Source of the DNA: Deferribacteraceae bacterium V6Fe1
Lineage (GTDB): Bacteria; Chrysiogenota; Deferribacteres; Deferribacterales; Deferrivibrionaceae
DNA: 64,000 nt
Direction of reading: 5' to 3'
Assembly (NCBI GenBank): GCA_022813675.1
Contig: CP063375.1
Span: 1,066,001 to 1,130,000 of the forward strand
Shown one piece after another: positions 1-8,629 of the stretch. Below the pieces are notes generated by a model, which did no database searches, was not told the DNA's origin, and saw only the letters and a program-made list of their open reading frames with translations. Position 1 is the first letter of the stretch; each line of letters starts with the position of its first letter. The position numbers were made by a program, and so were the translations under genes.

Positions 1-1121
1 CTCTTTTTATAAATGATTCCTGTTTGACATGTCATGAATATCAAGGGTACAAGGTTGGTGATTTTAGGGGCGGGATATCCATTTTTATCCCTCTCAAGGA
101 GATTGAACAATCCATAAAGGCAAACAACAGACTTTTTTATGCTACTGCGTTTATAATGTTTACATCATTACTTATCGGCATAATTGTTTTACTTCACACG
201 TTGATTTTAAAATATTTAAAAAAGCTCAGTCTTAGCGCAAAAGGGATAATTAATGATAAAAGCATTGAAATACCCGTATTTAATACGGGAGATGAAATTC
301 AGGAGTTGTCTGAGGCTTTCAATAAAATGTATAACCAAATTATTAAAAACGAGGAAAATCTCAAAATCAAATTGAAAGAAGCAATCTCAGAATATATGAA
401 AATACATGATGAGCTTGTCATAAAAAATCAAGAGCTTCTTAAATCAAATAAATTTAAGTCAGATGTAATTGACTCTCTTGCTCACGAAATAAGGACACCT
501 TTGACAAAAATTATTTCATATAGCGATATTTTATTAAGGACTAAAAATGACGAGGAGGTTGAAGAGACTGCAAAAAAAGTCATTGTAAAAAATGCCGGAT
601 ATTTGAACAGACTGTTTAATCACTTTTTGATTTTAACAAGACTTGAATATTCGACTTTTGAATTTAAAAGGGAAAAGATATCGCTGCGCAAGATGGTTAT
701 TAAGTGGCTTAATTTTTATAATGATGATATTACCAAAAAAAATATACAAGTAAAAGTAGATGTTCCTGAAGATATGTTTATTGTTGCAGATGAAGATTTT
801 TTTGACCATGTTTTAAATAATCTTATTTCCAACGCGATAAAATATAATATTGACTTTGGAAAAATTGAAATATCTGCAAAGTACGAGGGTGATAAAATCA
901 TTATAAGTGTGTATGACACAGGGGTTGGCATAAAGGACGAAGAGAAAGATAAAATTTTTCAAAGATTTTATCGCTCTGAAAATGTCAAGAAAAGGATATC
1001 AGGTACAGGGTTAGGGTTATCAATTGCTTACAGGGTTGTTGAAAAGATGGGCGGAAGGTTAAAGGTAGAGTCTGCCTTTGGTAAATATACGGTATTTACC
1101 GTTACACTTTATAATAAATAA
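1..1121 (+). CDS. DUF3365-type haem sensor histidine kinase, 5' end cut by window edge
   Basis: Membrane sensor kinase of a two-component system. The frame is open back to the first bases of the window, so the gene begins upstream and the TTG at base 24 is not its start. Bases 21-35 encode a CxxCH motif (CLTCH), followed by a GGISIFIPL segment. This is the end of a DUF3365 (Tll0287-like) extracytoplasmic domain that binds c-type haem in known members. A membrane helix follows (about residues 38-62 counted from base 24), then a HAMP-like linker, a HisKA box with SLAHEIRTPL (His about 154) and a HATPase_c domain with the N box NLISNAIKYN, DTGVGI and GTGLGLS. All kinase motifs look intact. No partner regulator is visible. 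The gene at 1132 follows after 10 bases. A paralogous sensor without a kinase lies at 55882-56700. Confidence 0.85.
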   Translation, partial: LFINDSCLTCHEYQGYKVGDFRGGISIFIPLKEIEQSIKANNRLFYATAFIMFTSLLIGIIVLLHTLILKYLKKLSLSAKGIINDKSIEIPVFNTGDEIQELSEAFNKMYNQIIKNEENLKIKLKEAISEYMKIHDELVIKNQELLKSNKFKSDVIDSLAHEIRTPLTKIISYSDILLRTKNDEEVEETAKKVIVKNAGYLNRLFNHFLILTRLEYSTFEFKREKISLRKMVIKWLNFYNDDITKKNIQVKVDVPEDMFIVADEDFFDHVLNNLISNAIKYNIDFGKIEISAKYEGDKIIISVYDTGVGIKDEEKDKIFQRFYRSENVKKRISGTGLGLSIAYRVVEKMGGRLKVESAFGKYTVFTVTLYNK

Positions 1122-1131
1122 AGGGGATGAT

Positions 1132-1917
1132 ATGAAAATAATTTACGCAATAATTATGTTAATTTTCTCTTTTAACTTATCGGCAATTAGCGGGCAGTTT
1201 GATACAGTTGTTATAGTATCCATCGATGCTTTACACCCTGCTGCTGTGACTGAAGTTAATTGCCCGAATATTTTTAAATATATAAAAAATGGGCTATACA
1301 TTTCTGAGGGTAAAAGTACAACTCCACCAAAGACGTTGGTCGCACATACTTCTATGGTTACAGGGCTTACACCTGAGCAAAACGGTAAAATTGATAATGT
1401 GTGGAAGAAAGGGGATAAGAAGGTTGAAAAACCGACTGTTTTTCTTTCAGCTAAAAAGGCAGGTTATAAAACGGCTTTTATCTACAGTAAACCAAAACTT
1501 GGCTATCTTGCAGACAGTTATGTGGATTATGAAAAATATTCAAGGGATAACGCAATTGAAGAAGCTGTAAAATTTTTAGGAACAAGTGAAAAGCAATTTG
1601 TGTTTTTACATATAAGCGGCCTTGATATTGTCGGCCCTGAAAGCGGTTGGATGTCGAAAGAGTATATAGAAGAGTTTAATTTTATAGACGAAATGCTTGG
1701 GTATCTATTTAAGAAACTTGACAGCGGCAACTCGTATCTTCTTGTTATAACTTCCGACCATGCGGGGCATGATAAAATCCACGGCTCAAACCATAAGGAA
1801 GATTTTAAAAGGCCTATAATAATTTATTCGAGCAAAGAAAAGATTACAAACTTAAATTATGACGTTAGGCCTATAGAAAATTTAAAAATTGTTGTAGAAG
1901 ACTTATATTTGAAATAA
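1132..1917 (+). CDS. Alkaline-phosphatase-superfamily (phosphodiesterase-like) secreted protein
   Basis: A 261-residue protein of the alkaline phosphatase/sulfatase/nucleotide pyrophosphatase fold, probably a periplasmic phosphohydrolase of unknown substrate. The start is the ATG at 1132, ten bases after the kinase stop, with AAGGGGATGAT as ribosome binding site; a longer frame from 1078 would overlap the kinase. Residues 1-18 form a signal peptide (MKIIYAIIMLIFSFNLSA). Metal-site motifs of the family are visible: VVIVSIDAL (first Asp), PPKTLVAHTSMVTG carrying the usual Thr/Ser nucleophile region, FLHISGLDIVG, and ITSDHAGHDKIHG with Asp-His and a later His. It is short for the family, so the cap domain is minimal. 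Co-transcription with the sensor kinase is likely. Confidence 0.7.
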   Translation: MKIIYAIIMLIFSFNLSAISGQFDTVVIVSIDALHPAAVTEVNCPNIFKYIKNGLYISEGKSTTPPKTLVAHTSMVTGLTPEQNGKIDNVWKKGDKKVEKPTVFLSAKKAGYKTAFIYSKPKLGYLADSYVDYEKYSRDNAIEEAVKFLGTSEKQFVFLHISGLDIVGPESGWMSKEYIEEFNFIDEMLGYLFKKLDSGNSYLLVITSDHAGHDKIHGSNHKEDFKRPIIIYSSKEKITNLNYDVRPIENLKIVVEDLYLK

Positions 1918-1940
1918 AAAAGGAGCAGGTAGCTGCTCCT
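1916..1940 (-). terminator. Rho-independent terminator of the tal operon
   Basis: An 8-bp perfect inverted repeat (AGGAGCAG, loop gtag, CTGCTCCT at 1921-1940) is followed on the minus strand by a T run (1916-1920). It lies between the converging phosphodiesterase and tal genes and may work in both directions. Confidence 0.75.
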
Positions 1941-1946
1941 CTAAAA

Positions 1947-2591
1947 TTATTTATTTAAATTTTTCCAATCAGCGAGAAACTTTTCAATTCCAATATCTGT
2001 AAGGGGGTGCTTCATCATTTGCATTACAACTTTGTGTGGCAGTGTTGCTATGTCAATGCCATTTTCCATGATTTTTAATACGTGCTCTGGGTGTCTGACA
2101 CTTGCGGCAATTACTTCCGTTTCATATCCGTAAGTATCAACGATATCCTGACACTGTATGGCAAGCTCCATTCCGTCATGACCTATATCATCAAGTCTTC
2201 CGACAAACGGACTTATATATCTTGCCCCTGCCTTACAGGCCAAAACTGCCTGATTAGGAGAAAAAATAAGGGTCATGTTGACGGGAATATCTTTGTCAGA
2301 TAAATATCTTGTAGCCTTAAGCCCGTCCAAAGTAAAAGGGATTTTTACAACAACAAATTCACTTATCTTTACAAGCTCTTCAGCCTCGGCAATCATCCCT
2401 TCATAATCTGTTGCAATAACTTCAGCACTGACAGGGCCTTTTACTATATCACAAATAGCCTTGATAGTTGATTTGAAATCTTTTTTCTCTTTGGCTATAA
2501 GGCTTGGATTGGTTGTAACACCGTCTAATATTCCAAGAGAGCTAATCTCTTTTATCTCTTCTATATTTGCAGTATCTAAAAAAATTTGCAT
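1947..2591 (-). CDS. tal: Transaldolase (short TalC/fructose-6-phosphate-aldolase type)
   Basis: A 214-residue cytoplasmic enzyme of the short transaldolase subfamily, which moves a dihydroxyacetone unit between sugar phosphates in the non-oxidative pentose phosphate pathway. MQIFLDTANIEEI, DGVTTNPSLIAKE, and VKIPFTLDGLKA with the Schiff-base Lys in the VVKIP segment are diagnostic. LIFSPNQAVLACKAGARYISPFVGRLDD completes the barrel. Length matches the family (about 215). The ATG at 2591 has AGGAAGG upstream. It is the last gene of the rpmH operon, one base after the YHS-protein stop. Transaldolase versus F6P aldolase activity cannot be decided from sequence alone. Confidence 0.93.
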   Translation of the reverse strand: MQIFLDTANIEEIKEISSLGILDGVTTNPSLIAKEKKDFKSTIKAICDIVKGPVSAEVIATDYEGMIAEAEELVKISEFVVVKIPFTLDGLKATRYLSDKDIPVNMTLIFSPNQAVLACKAGARYISPFVGRLDDIGHDGMELAIQCQDIVDTYGYETEVIAASVRHPEHVLKIMENGIDIATLPHKVVMQMMKHPLTDIGIEKFLADWKNLNK

Positions 2592-2592
2592 A

Positions 2593-2847
2593 CTAACCTT
2601 CCTTTTTATTTTTAGCTATAAATTTGTCTCTACACTCTTCCGAGCAGAAATAATATATATTGTCATATAATTTTACCTTGTAAGGAGTTTCCATTTCAAC
2701 AAAAGTTTCGCAAATCGGGTCTTTTACAAGCTCAACGGGGGGGGCTGCTATTTCATCCTTTTTATCACCGGACAGCTTTTTACTGTTTCTGAAAAGGGTA
2801 AAAGTGATATAAATCAGAAACGCAGTTAGTAGAAATTTAATAATCAT
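2593..2847 (-). CDS. Small membrane-anchored YHS/TRASH-like protein
   Basis: An 84-residue protein with an N-terminal membrane helix (about 3-17, MIIKFLLTAFLIYITFTLF) and a C-terminal YHS-like metal-binding motif: VKDPICETFVEM followed by YFCSEECRDKF. Such domains are thought to bind metal ions through the Cys residues. The precise role is unknown. The ATG at 2847 is chosen because it immediately precedes the hydrophobic helix; a longer frame to 2889 would run into jag and gives a highly charged, unlikely leader. It sits between khpB and tal in the rpmH operon, a position where small YHS proteins occur in related bacteria (recollection, not checked). Confidence 0.75.
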   Translation of the reverse strand: MIIKFLLTAFLIYITFTLFRNSKKLSGDKKDEIAAPPVELVKDPICETFVEMETPYKVKLYDNIYYFCSEECRDKFIAKNKKEG

Positions 2848-2848
2848 A

Positions 2849-3499
2849 TTATCTTCTCTCTCTCTTCTTTTTACCTTTTTCAGGGACAATGTAAAGAGTT
2901 TTTATGTCGCCGTTACCGTAACTTTCAGTCTTTACACCTTTAATTTCTTTAACTGACATATGTATCTCTTTTCTTATCATTGTAACCATAGGTGGCATTT
3001 TAGCCGGCTTGCCTGTCCTTAGAACATTTGCGGCAAGTGAAGTGGCTTTTTCCTTAAGGTAAGTCAGGATTCTGTCTCTATAATTTTCCACATCCACAAT
3101 AAATTGCTTGTCATTTTCATCTTCTAAATTAAAAATCTTATCAATTATATGCTGCAGTGCGTTTAAAGTCTGAGCTGTTTTACCAATTAATATGTTGGAG
3201 TCGTCAGAGATTATGTTGAATTTGCAGCTTGGATAATCTTCGACTATTTCGATTCTAAAATTACTAATATCCATCTTTTCAAGTATCTCTGTCAAAGTTA
3301 ACTTGATTTTTCTTTTCAAATATTCGTAATCGTTGACCTTTATTTTATATAGTCCGTTTTTTCTGCCTATTCCCAAAAAACCTTTAGATCCCTCTTCTAT
3401 TACTTCAGCTTCAATAAACTCTCTTGGGTATTTATGTTCATTGACGACTTTATCTACAGCTTCATCAATTGATTGAGCTTCTATTTCAAAATACTTCAT
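2849..3499 (-). CDS. khpB: RNA-binding protein KhpB/Jag (Jag_N-KH-R3H)
   Basis: A 216-residue RNA-binding protein normally encoded just downstream of yidC. Residues 1-52 are the Jag_N domain (ending EEGSKGFLGIGRKNGLYKI). A KH-II domain follows (about 65-145) with the loop ILIGKTAQTLNALQHI, which has Thr-Ala in place of the usual Gly-x-x-Gly spacing. The R3H domain at the C-terminus carries the signature Arg-x3-His in MIRKEIHM. Known homologues bind many transcripts together with KhpA and influence cell division and envelope synthesis. It starts at ATG 3499 eight bases after the yidC stop, so translation is probably coupled. Confidence 0.93.
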   Translation of the reverse strand: MKYFEIEAQSIDEAVDKVVNEHKYPREFIEAEVIEEGSKGFLGIGRKNGLYKIKVNDYEYLKRKIKLTLTEILEKMDISNFRIEIVEDYPSCKFNIISDDSNILIGKTAQTLNALQHIIDKIFNLEDENDKQFIVDVENYRDRILTYLKEKATSLAANVLRTGKPAKMPPMVTMIRKEIHMSVKEIKGVKTESYGNGDIKTLYIVPEKGKKKRERR

Positions 3500-3506
3500 A
3501 GTTACC

Positions 3507-5030
3507 TCACGCAGTTTTTTTGTTAATAATAATTTGCTGTCCGATTGATAAAATATTGTTTGTCAACCAGTAGATTACAAGTCCTGAAGGAAAGTTCAAA
3601 AACATAAATGTAAATATTACCGGCATAAAAAGAAACAGTTTCTGCTGAATCGGGTCGCCTGCAGCAGGAGTGAGCTTTTGCTGGAAAAACATAGAAGCAC
3701 CCATTAATATCGGGGTTATGTAGTAAGGGTCTTTTTCAGACAAGTCAGCAAGCCAGAAGATAAAAGGGGCTCCTTTTAATTCGATTGAGACCAACAGTGC
3801 TTTGTAAAGAGCGAAGAAAATTGGAATCTGAATAAGCATAGGCAAGCATCCGCCCATAGGATTTACACCGTGCTTTTTGTATAACTCCATCATGGCTGCA
3901 TTCATCTTTTGTGCATCACCCTTAAATTTTTCTTTAATTTCAGTCATCTTCGGTTGCAAATCTTTCATTTTCTTCATTGATGACATACTTTTGTATGTTA
4001 AAGGGTATGTGATGATTTTAATTATGATTGTTAAAAGTATTATTGCCCATCCATAATTTTTGGTTGCTCCGTAAAAGATATTCATGACTTTTAACATTGG
4101 GATGGCAAGGAAAGAGAATACTCCGAAGTCGATACTTTTTTCCAAATCATAACCGTATGATGACAGCAAATCGTATTTCTTTGGTCCTACAAAGAGTATA
4201 AAACTTTTTTCATCTTTGGATTTTGGATTTAGTATAATTTCAGCGCTGCTTTTAACTATGGCGGAATCATTATATTTTTTAAAGATTGCATTTTTTACAT
4301 CAGTATTGACTTTTATGAATGCGAAATATTTGGAAGTATATCCAAGCCATTCGGCATCTTTTACTTCGATATCTTTATCGATTTTGTTAGGTTTTTGTTG
4401 CTTAACCTTTTTACCGTCGTAAGCCATTGGCCCTGAGAATAAATATTTGCTGTCAACAAAACCTTGACCTAACCCTGGTCCGATAGCAACATCATAGGGT
4501 AATCTTATTGAGCTGTCAGATATGTTGGCCAAAGATTCTTTTACTGTTATCAGATAAGATTGGTCTATAATGTATTGTCTGGAGACAATCACATTATTCT
4601 TTTCATAGTCAAATTCCACAATCTTTTTATCACCATTATTATATATTTTACTTTTTGTAGGTTTTACATTGAGTGTGTTTACTTTTAAATAGTCCCCTTT
4701 TTCAGCTTGAAATTGAGGGGCTATGCCTGCATGCTCAAAGTTTTTAATTCTTACACTATTAATATTGCCTGTATTTTCATTAAAATAAACTATCAGGTTG
4801 TCGGTCTCCACCTCAAAATTTTTAACAGCTGTTTCGTGAGAGCCTTCAAGGGATTTGGTTTGAGTTTCTACAACGTCAGCCTTTAAATTTTCCGAGTCAG
4901 CTTTATCAACGGAAGCCACATTGTCAACAGAAGTGTTGTCAATAACCACAGGTGCAGGTTTGTAAATAAACTGAAAAATCATTAATACAGCCATACTGAG
5001 TACTACGGCAAGTAACGTCCTCTTATCCAT
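3507..5030 (-). CDS. yidC: Membrane protein insertase YidC
   Basis: A 507-residue Gram-negative-type YidC that inserts and folds inner-membrane proteins with or without SecYEG. The N-terminal helix (about 5-25) is followed by a large periplasmic beta domain (about 55-300) and the conserved five-helix core beginning at YGWAIILLTIIIKIITYPLTYKS. That segment includes the arginine/lysine-rich cytoplasmic hairpin KMKDLQPKMTEIKEKFKGD and GVNPMGGCLPMLIQIPIFFALY. The start ATG at 5030 has GGAGGAATTATATTT in front. It lies 60 bases after yidD in the classic rpmH-rnpA-yidD-yidC-jag order. Complete and unremarkable in length. Confidence 0.97.
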   Translation of the reverse strand: MDKRTLLAVVLSMAVLMIFQFIYKPAPVVIDNTSVDNVASVDKADSENLKADVVETQTKSLEGSHETAVKNFEVETDNLIVYFNENTGNINSVRIKNFEHAGIAPQFQAEKGDYLKVNTLNVKPTKSKIYNNGDKKIVEFDYEKNNVIVSRQYIIDQSYLITVKESLANISDSSIRLPYDVAIGPGLGQGFVDSKYLFSGPMAYDGKKVKQQKPNKIDKDIEVKDAEWLGYTSKYFAFIKVNTDVKNAIFKKYNDSAIVKSSAEIILNPKSKDEKSFILFVGPKKYDLLSSYGYDLEKSIDFGVFSFLAIPMLKVMNIFYGATKNYGWAIILLTIIIKIITYPLTYKSMSSMKKMKDLQPKMTEIKEKFKGDAQKMNAAMMELYKKHGVNPMGGCLPMLIQIPIFFALYKALLVSIELKGAPFIFWLADLSEKDPYYITPILMGASMFFQQKLTPAAGDPIQQKLFLFMPVIFTFMFLNFPSGLVIYWLTNNILSIGQQIIINKKTA

Positions 5031-5090
5031 AAATATAATTCCTCCAACAGAATTTTGATAAAGTAGTTTGTGTCATTTGTGTGTGAATTC

Positions 5091-5330
5091 TCATTTGACC
5101 GGGTCAAATCCTCCCTTACTAAAGGGGTTACAGCGTAAAATACGATACACGGACATTATCAGTCCAATAACAACCCCTTTTTTTGCGATGGCTTCTTTCG
5201 CGTATTGAGAGCAAGATGGATGGTATCTGCAATTTCTTCCGAGAAAAGGTGAAATTGCATAACTGTAAAAATCAATTGTCAGAATCAGAAATTTTTTTAA
5301 GTAATTCGAGATAGTCTTCGCGAATGTCAT
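5091..5330 (-). CDS. yidD: Membrane protein insertion efficiency factor YidD
   Basis: A 79-residue YidD, a small amphipathic membrane-associated protein that assists YidC-dependent insertion. The family core AISPFLGRNCRYHPSCSQYA with its Cys residues is clear, as is the tail YRILRCNPFSKGGFDPV. The frame overlaps the 3' end of rnpA by 59 bases when the ATG at 5330 is used. Most family members begin close to the LILTIDFY segment, so a shorter non-ATG start near the rnpA stop is possible. Confidence 0.93.
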   Translation of the reverse strand: MTFAKTISNYLKKFLILTIDFYSYAISPFLGRNCRYHPSCSQYAKEAIAKKGVVIGLIMSVYRILRCNPFSKGGFDPVK

Positions 5331-5625
5331 TATAATCAGCCTTAAGTATATCAGGTTTAGCTATCGTAATAATAGAGATGTTTTCAGGCAGGATATGCTT
5401 ATTAATCCGGTATATCTCTCTTAACTGTCTTTTTAATTTATTTCGTATGACCGCCTTCTTGCTGACTTTCTTGCTAACAACAAAACCAGCTTTGCGGATA
5501 TACTCACTTTTAAAAATTACATATATTAAAAGATACCGCCCGTGGTGCTTTTTCCCCTGCCTGTAAACTTTTAAATATTCACTATTTTTTCTAAGCTTTT
5601 CTGCCTTTTTAAAAGACAGGTCCAT
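5272..5625 (-). CDS. rnpA: Ribonuclease P protein component
   Basis: A 117-residue basic protein subunit of RNase P, which matures tRNA 5' ends with the catalytic RNA. The N-terminus LSFKKAEKLRKNSEYLKVYRQGK and the family RNR motif region in SKKAVIRNKLKRQLREIYR are typical. It starts nine bases after the rpmH stop and overlaps yidD at its 3' end. It is shorter at the N-terminus than some homologues but has all core elements. Confidence 0.95.
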   Translation of the reverse strand: MDLSFKKAEKLRKNSEYLKVYRQGKKHHGRYLLIYVIFKSEYIRKAGFVVSKKVSKKAVIRNKLKRQLREIYRINKHILPENISIITIAKPDILKADYNDIREDYLELLKKISDSDN

Positions 5626-5634
5626 AATATAAAG

Positions 5635-5778
5635 TTAGATAGCTAATCTTTTTCTGCCCTTAGCTCTTCTTCTTTTTAAAACAAGTCTGCCACCGCGAGT
5701 TTTCATCCTAGCTCTAAAACCATGAGTGCGCTTTCTTTTAATATTGCTAGGTTTTTTCATCGTGCGCATTTGAGCCAT
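5635..5778 (-). CDS. rpmH: 50S ribosomal protein L34
   Basis: Found by translating the stretch upstream of rnpA. It encodes 47 residues beginning [20 protein letters not shown] and ending in a run of Arg/Lys, with the L34 hallmark [11 protein letters not shown]. The ATG at 5776-5778 has a strong GGAGG eight bases upstream. It opens the rpmH-rnpA-yidD-yidC-khpB cluster. No dnaA gene precedes it; the next gene upstream is the M23 peptidase. Confidence 0.96.
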   Translation of the reverse strand: MAQMRTMKKPSNIKRKRTHGFRARMKTRGGRLVLKRRRAKGRKRLAI

Positions 5779-5814
5779 AGTAATACCTCCACTTAATTAT
5801 AAACAAGGAACGAG

Positions 5815-5843
5815 ATTATATATACAAGGTAAAGTTTTGTCAA
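5815..5843 (-). promoter_or_regulatory. Perfect sigma-70 promoter for rpmH operon
   Basis: On the minus strand TTGACA (5838-5843) and TATAAT (5815-5820) are separated by exactly 17 bases. Both boxes match the consensus fully. It ends 36 bases before the rpmH start codon and fits a highly expressed ribosomal protein gene. Confidence 0.85.
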
Positions 5844-5861
5844 CAAAATGTGACAAATTTG

Positions 5862-6803
5862 TTATTTTTGTTCTTCAAGATCAGCCACAAACTTTAGCGG
5901 GTTAACCGGTACTCCGTTAACCAAAACCTCGTAATGACAGTGAGGGCCGGTACTTTTGCCGGAGCTTCCCACTTTTGCAATTACATCACCTTTGCTGACT
6001 CTGTCACCAACCTTAACAAGGAGTTTGCTGTTATGACCGTATCTTGTCACAAAACCAAATCCATGATCTATTGATACCATATTTCCGTATCCCGGTTTAT
6101 ATCCCGCAAAAATTACAAGCCCGTTTGCGGTAGCTTTTACATCACTGCCATACATTGAAGCGATATCTATCCCTTCGTGAAATACTCTTCTACCTGTAAA
6201 AGGGGATATCCTGTAGCCGAATTTGCTCGATATCCAACCATTTACCGGTAAGATTGAAGGGGTAGATAAGTAAAAAAGTCTTTGTTCTTCAAGCATATCA
6301 ACCAATTCCGAAAGACTATTTTCCCTTTCTTGCAACTTAGTTGATAAGGATGCGAGTGTTTCATTCAAATCTTCAAAGTATTGCTTTTCCTTTCTTTTGG
6401 AGACAGCGGACAAATCTTTTGAAAGGTCAACTTCTTTTCCGCCGATAGCAAGCTGTGTGTCCGATTCGGCAACTACTTTTGAAAGGTCTCTTACTTTATT
6501 TTCCAATTGGTCAAGATAAACTATTCTTTCATTTATCTTGTCTATCTGGTTTCTGTATTCTGCTATTTTTAACTTTAATAATTCATTCTCTTTCCCGTAG
6601 GCAAGCATCTGCTCCCTTTCCGAATAGAGGTTAAACAAAAAGTAGAAAGATGCAGAAGATACGATAAAAAATATTGCCAAAGAGTATAAAGTATATTTAA
6701 TGATAGAAGTGTTGACCTTTTTTTTGTATACTTTTGAATAGTCATTCTCTTTAAAAATCAGAATCGAAAGTTTTTCGTTCTTTTTTGGTTTTTTAGCTTT
6801 CAT
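5862..6803 (-). CDS. M23-family (LytM) murein peptidase, membrane-anchored with coiled coil
   Basis: A 313-residue single-pass inner-membrane protein. A basic N-terminus (1-37) precedes a membrane helix (about 38-58). A coiled coil follows (about 62-180, Glu/Lys/Leu-rich), and a C-terminal peptidase_M23 domain spans about 190-310. The zinc-site motifs are complete: FHEGIDIAS (His-x3-Asp), GHNSKLLVKVGDRV, and the HxH motif in GPHCHYEV. An active D,D-endopeptidase or divisome-linked hydrolase is therefore plausible. The start overlaps the proS stop by one base, indicating translational coupling. Confidence 0.9.
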   Translation of the reverse strand: MKAKKPKKNEKLSILIFKENDYSKVYKKKVNTSIIKYTLYSLAIFFIVSSASFYFLFNLYSEREQMLAYGKENELLKLKIAEYRNQIDKINERIVYLDQLENKVRDLSKVVAESDTQLAIGGKEVDLSKDLSAVSKRKEKQYFEDLNETLASLSTKLQERENSLSELVDMLEEQRLFYLSTPSILPVNGWISSKFGYRISPFTGRRVFHEGIDIASMYGSDVKATANGLVIFAGYKPGYGNMVSIDHGFGFVTRYGHNSKLLVKVGDRVSKGDVIAKVGSSGKSTGPHCHYEVLVNGVPVNPLKFVADLEEQK

Positions 6804-8518
6804 TATTTAATTTTCAGCTCCTCTAATATTTCAAATGCTTTTTCGCACGCTTCATCTGTATTGACTTTTATAAGCTCACCTGTTTTTCTGATATATATTT
6901 CTATGCAACCTTCTGCAAGAGTTTTTTTGCCAACATTAATTCTTAACGGATACCCTATAAGGTCAGCATCGTTAAACTTAACTCCTGCCCTTTCGTTTCT
7001 ATCATCTATGCAAGCGTCAATACCTTTATTCAATAGAGTGTTATATATATTATCGGCAGTTTTTGTGACTTCTTCATCATTTGTATTTACAGGAACAACG
7101 ACTATTTCAAATGGAGCAAGCTGCACCGGCCATATTATCCCTTTTTCATCATGATTTTGTTCTATCGAAGCAGCAGCAGTCCTGCCTATCCCGATTCCGT
7201 AACATCCCATAACCATAGGTTTTGGCTTCCCGTCTTTATCCAAAAACATGCAATTCATGCTATCTGAGTATTTGGTGCCAAGTTTGAAGATATGGCCTAC
7301 CTCTATCCCTTTAGTTATCTGAAAGTTACCTTTTTGACATTCCGGACAAATATCTCCGGGTGTTGCGTTTCTGAAATCACCGAATGCATCAACCTTAAAA
7401 TCCCTATCATGGTTTACGTTTAGTAAGTGCAAATCTTTTTCATTTCCGCCGACAACATAATTTTTTAAGTATTTAATAGAATTGTCAGCATAAATTTTAC
7501 ATTTAAGCCCTATAGGGCCTGAATATCCGACAGGTCCGTTTGATACGTTTTCGATGTCCTCTTTTCCTGCAAACTCAATTATCGAGCCGCCTAAGAAATT
7601 TTTCACTTTTGGAAGATTAAGCTCATGGTCACCGCGAATCATGACTGCTACAATTTCTTCATCTACTTTTAATATCATCGTTTTGACAATTTTACTTGTG
7701 GGCAAATTTAAAAAATTTGCAACGTCTTCTACAGTTTTTTGCCCAGGTGTGTATTTTTTTTCGATTTCTGATAGTTGCTCTTTATTTTCAAAAGGTGTAT
7801 CAACAACTACAGCTTTTTCAATGTTTGCAGAGTAGCTGCAATTATCACATGAGATTACAAAATCTTCCCCTGTATCGGCCAACACCATAAACTCGTGGGA
7901 AAATGAGCCCCCTATTGCTCCACTGTCGGCATCAACCATACGATATTTCAAGCCACAAGCCTCAAAAATTTTACAATAAGCTTCTTTCATTTTATTGTAG
8001 CTGATTTCTGCCCCTTCATTGTCAACGTCAAATGAATAAGCATCCTTCATTATAAATTCTCTACCTCTCATGAGGCCGAATCGAGGTCTGATTTCATCTC
8101 TAAATTTTGTCTGGATTTGGTAAAGATTTATCGGGAGTTGTTTGTATGATTTGATATCGTTGCGCACAATGTCTGTAATTACCTCTTCATGTGTAGGGCC
8201 AAAACAAAACTCCCTGTCATGTCGGTCTTTAATTCTTAATAATTCTTTTCCATAAACAAACCATCGGCCGGATTCCTTCCACAATTCAGCAGGTACAACT
8301 GCAGGCATAAGGGTCTCGATAGCACCGGCTTCGTTCATATATTTCCTGACAATATTTTCCACTTTTCTGATAACTCTTAAACCCAGTGGAAGATAGGAAT
8401 AAATTCCAGCAGCAGCTTTTTTTATCATTCCCGCTCTTAGCATAAGCTTATGGCTGATAACTTCAGCGTCAGACGGTGTCTCTCTTAGTGTTGGTATATA
8501 ATATTGTGACAATCTCAT
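6803..8518 (-). CDS. proS: Prolyl-tRNA synthetase (bacterial type with editing domain)
   Basis: A 571-residue class II synthetase that charges tRNA-Pro. Motif 1 lies in LPLGLRVIRKVENIVRKYMNE, motif 2 in TKFRDEIRPRFGLMRGREFIMKD, and motif 3 in GCYGIGIGRTAAASIEQ. Between motifs 2 and 3 sits the YbaK-like editing insertion (about 235-390), marking the long bacterial form that clears mischarged Ala. The anticodon-binding domain occupies the last 100 residues. It is the first gene of a two-gene unit with the M23 peptidase. The IS4-family element has inserted about 90 bases upstream of its start. Confidence 0.97.
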   Translation of the reverse strand: MRLSQYYIPTLRETPSDAEVISHKLMLRAGMIKKAAAGIYSYLPLGLRVIRKVENIVRKYMNEAGAIETLMPAVVPAELWKESGRWFVYGKELLRIKDRHDREFCFGPTHEEVITDIVRNDIKSYKQLPINLYQIQTKFRDEIRPRFGLMRGREFIMKDAYSFDVDNEGAEISYNKMKEAYCKIFEACGLKYRMVDADSGAIGGSFSHEFMVLADTGEDFVISCDNCSYSANIEKAVVVDTPFENKEQLSEIEKKYTPGQKTVEDVANFLNLPTSKIVKTMILKVDEEIVAVMIRGDHELNLPKVKNFLGGSIIEFAGKEDIENVSNGPVGYSGPIGLKCKIYADNSIKYLKNYVVGGNEKDLHLLNVNHDRDFKVDAFGDFRNATPGDICPECQKGNFQITKGIEVGHIFKLGTKYSDSMNCMFLDKDGKPKPMVMGCYGIGIGRTAAASIEQNHDEKGIIWPVQLAPFEIVVVPVNTNDEEVTKTADNIYNTLLNKGIDACIDDRNERAGVKFNDADLIGYPLRINVGKKTLAEGCIEIYIRKTGELIKVNTDEACEKAFEILEELKIK

Positions 8519-8597
8519 TTATTACCCCAAAATGTTTTTACAAGTTAATATATTATTTAACTCTTTAAATTAACAGCTTTTTTTAATTTTATCAATT

Positions 8598-8629
8598 AAA
8601 TTTTAACACTGTAGTCTCCCCGTTTTTTT
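8598..8629. repeat. Left end of IS4-family element: target duplication plus inverted repeat
   Basis: Bases 8598-8608 (AAATTTTAACA) are repeated at 10028-10038 and form the target site duplication. Bases 8609-8629 (CTGTAGTCTCCCCG plus seven T) are the left terminal inverted repeat, matching the right end with about two mismatches in the outermost bases. Confidence 0.9.

Noticed and set aside
2848-2889. Longer start for the YHS protein (98 residues)
   Set aside because: The extra residues are the Arg/Lys-rich 3' end of jag read in another frame; the ATG at 2847 directly precedes the membrane helix.
5635-5861. Replication origin next to rpmH
   Set aside because: No dnaA gene and no TTATCCACA-type boxes seen; the region is just a promoter and a short leader.
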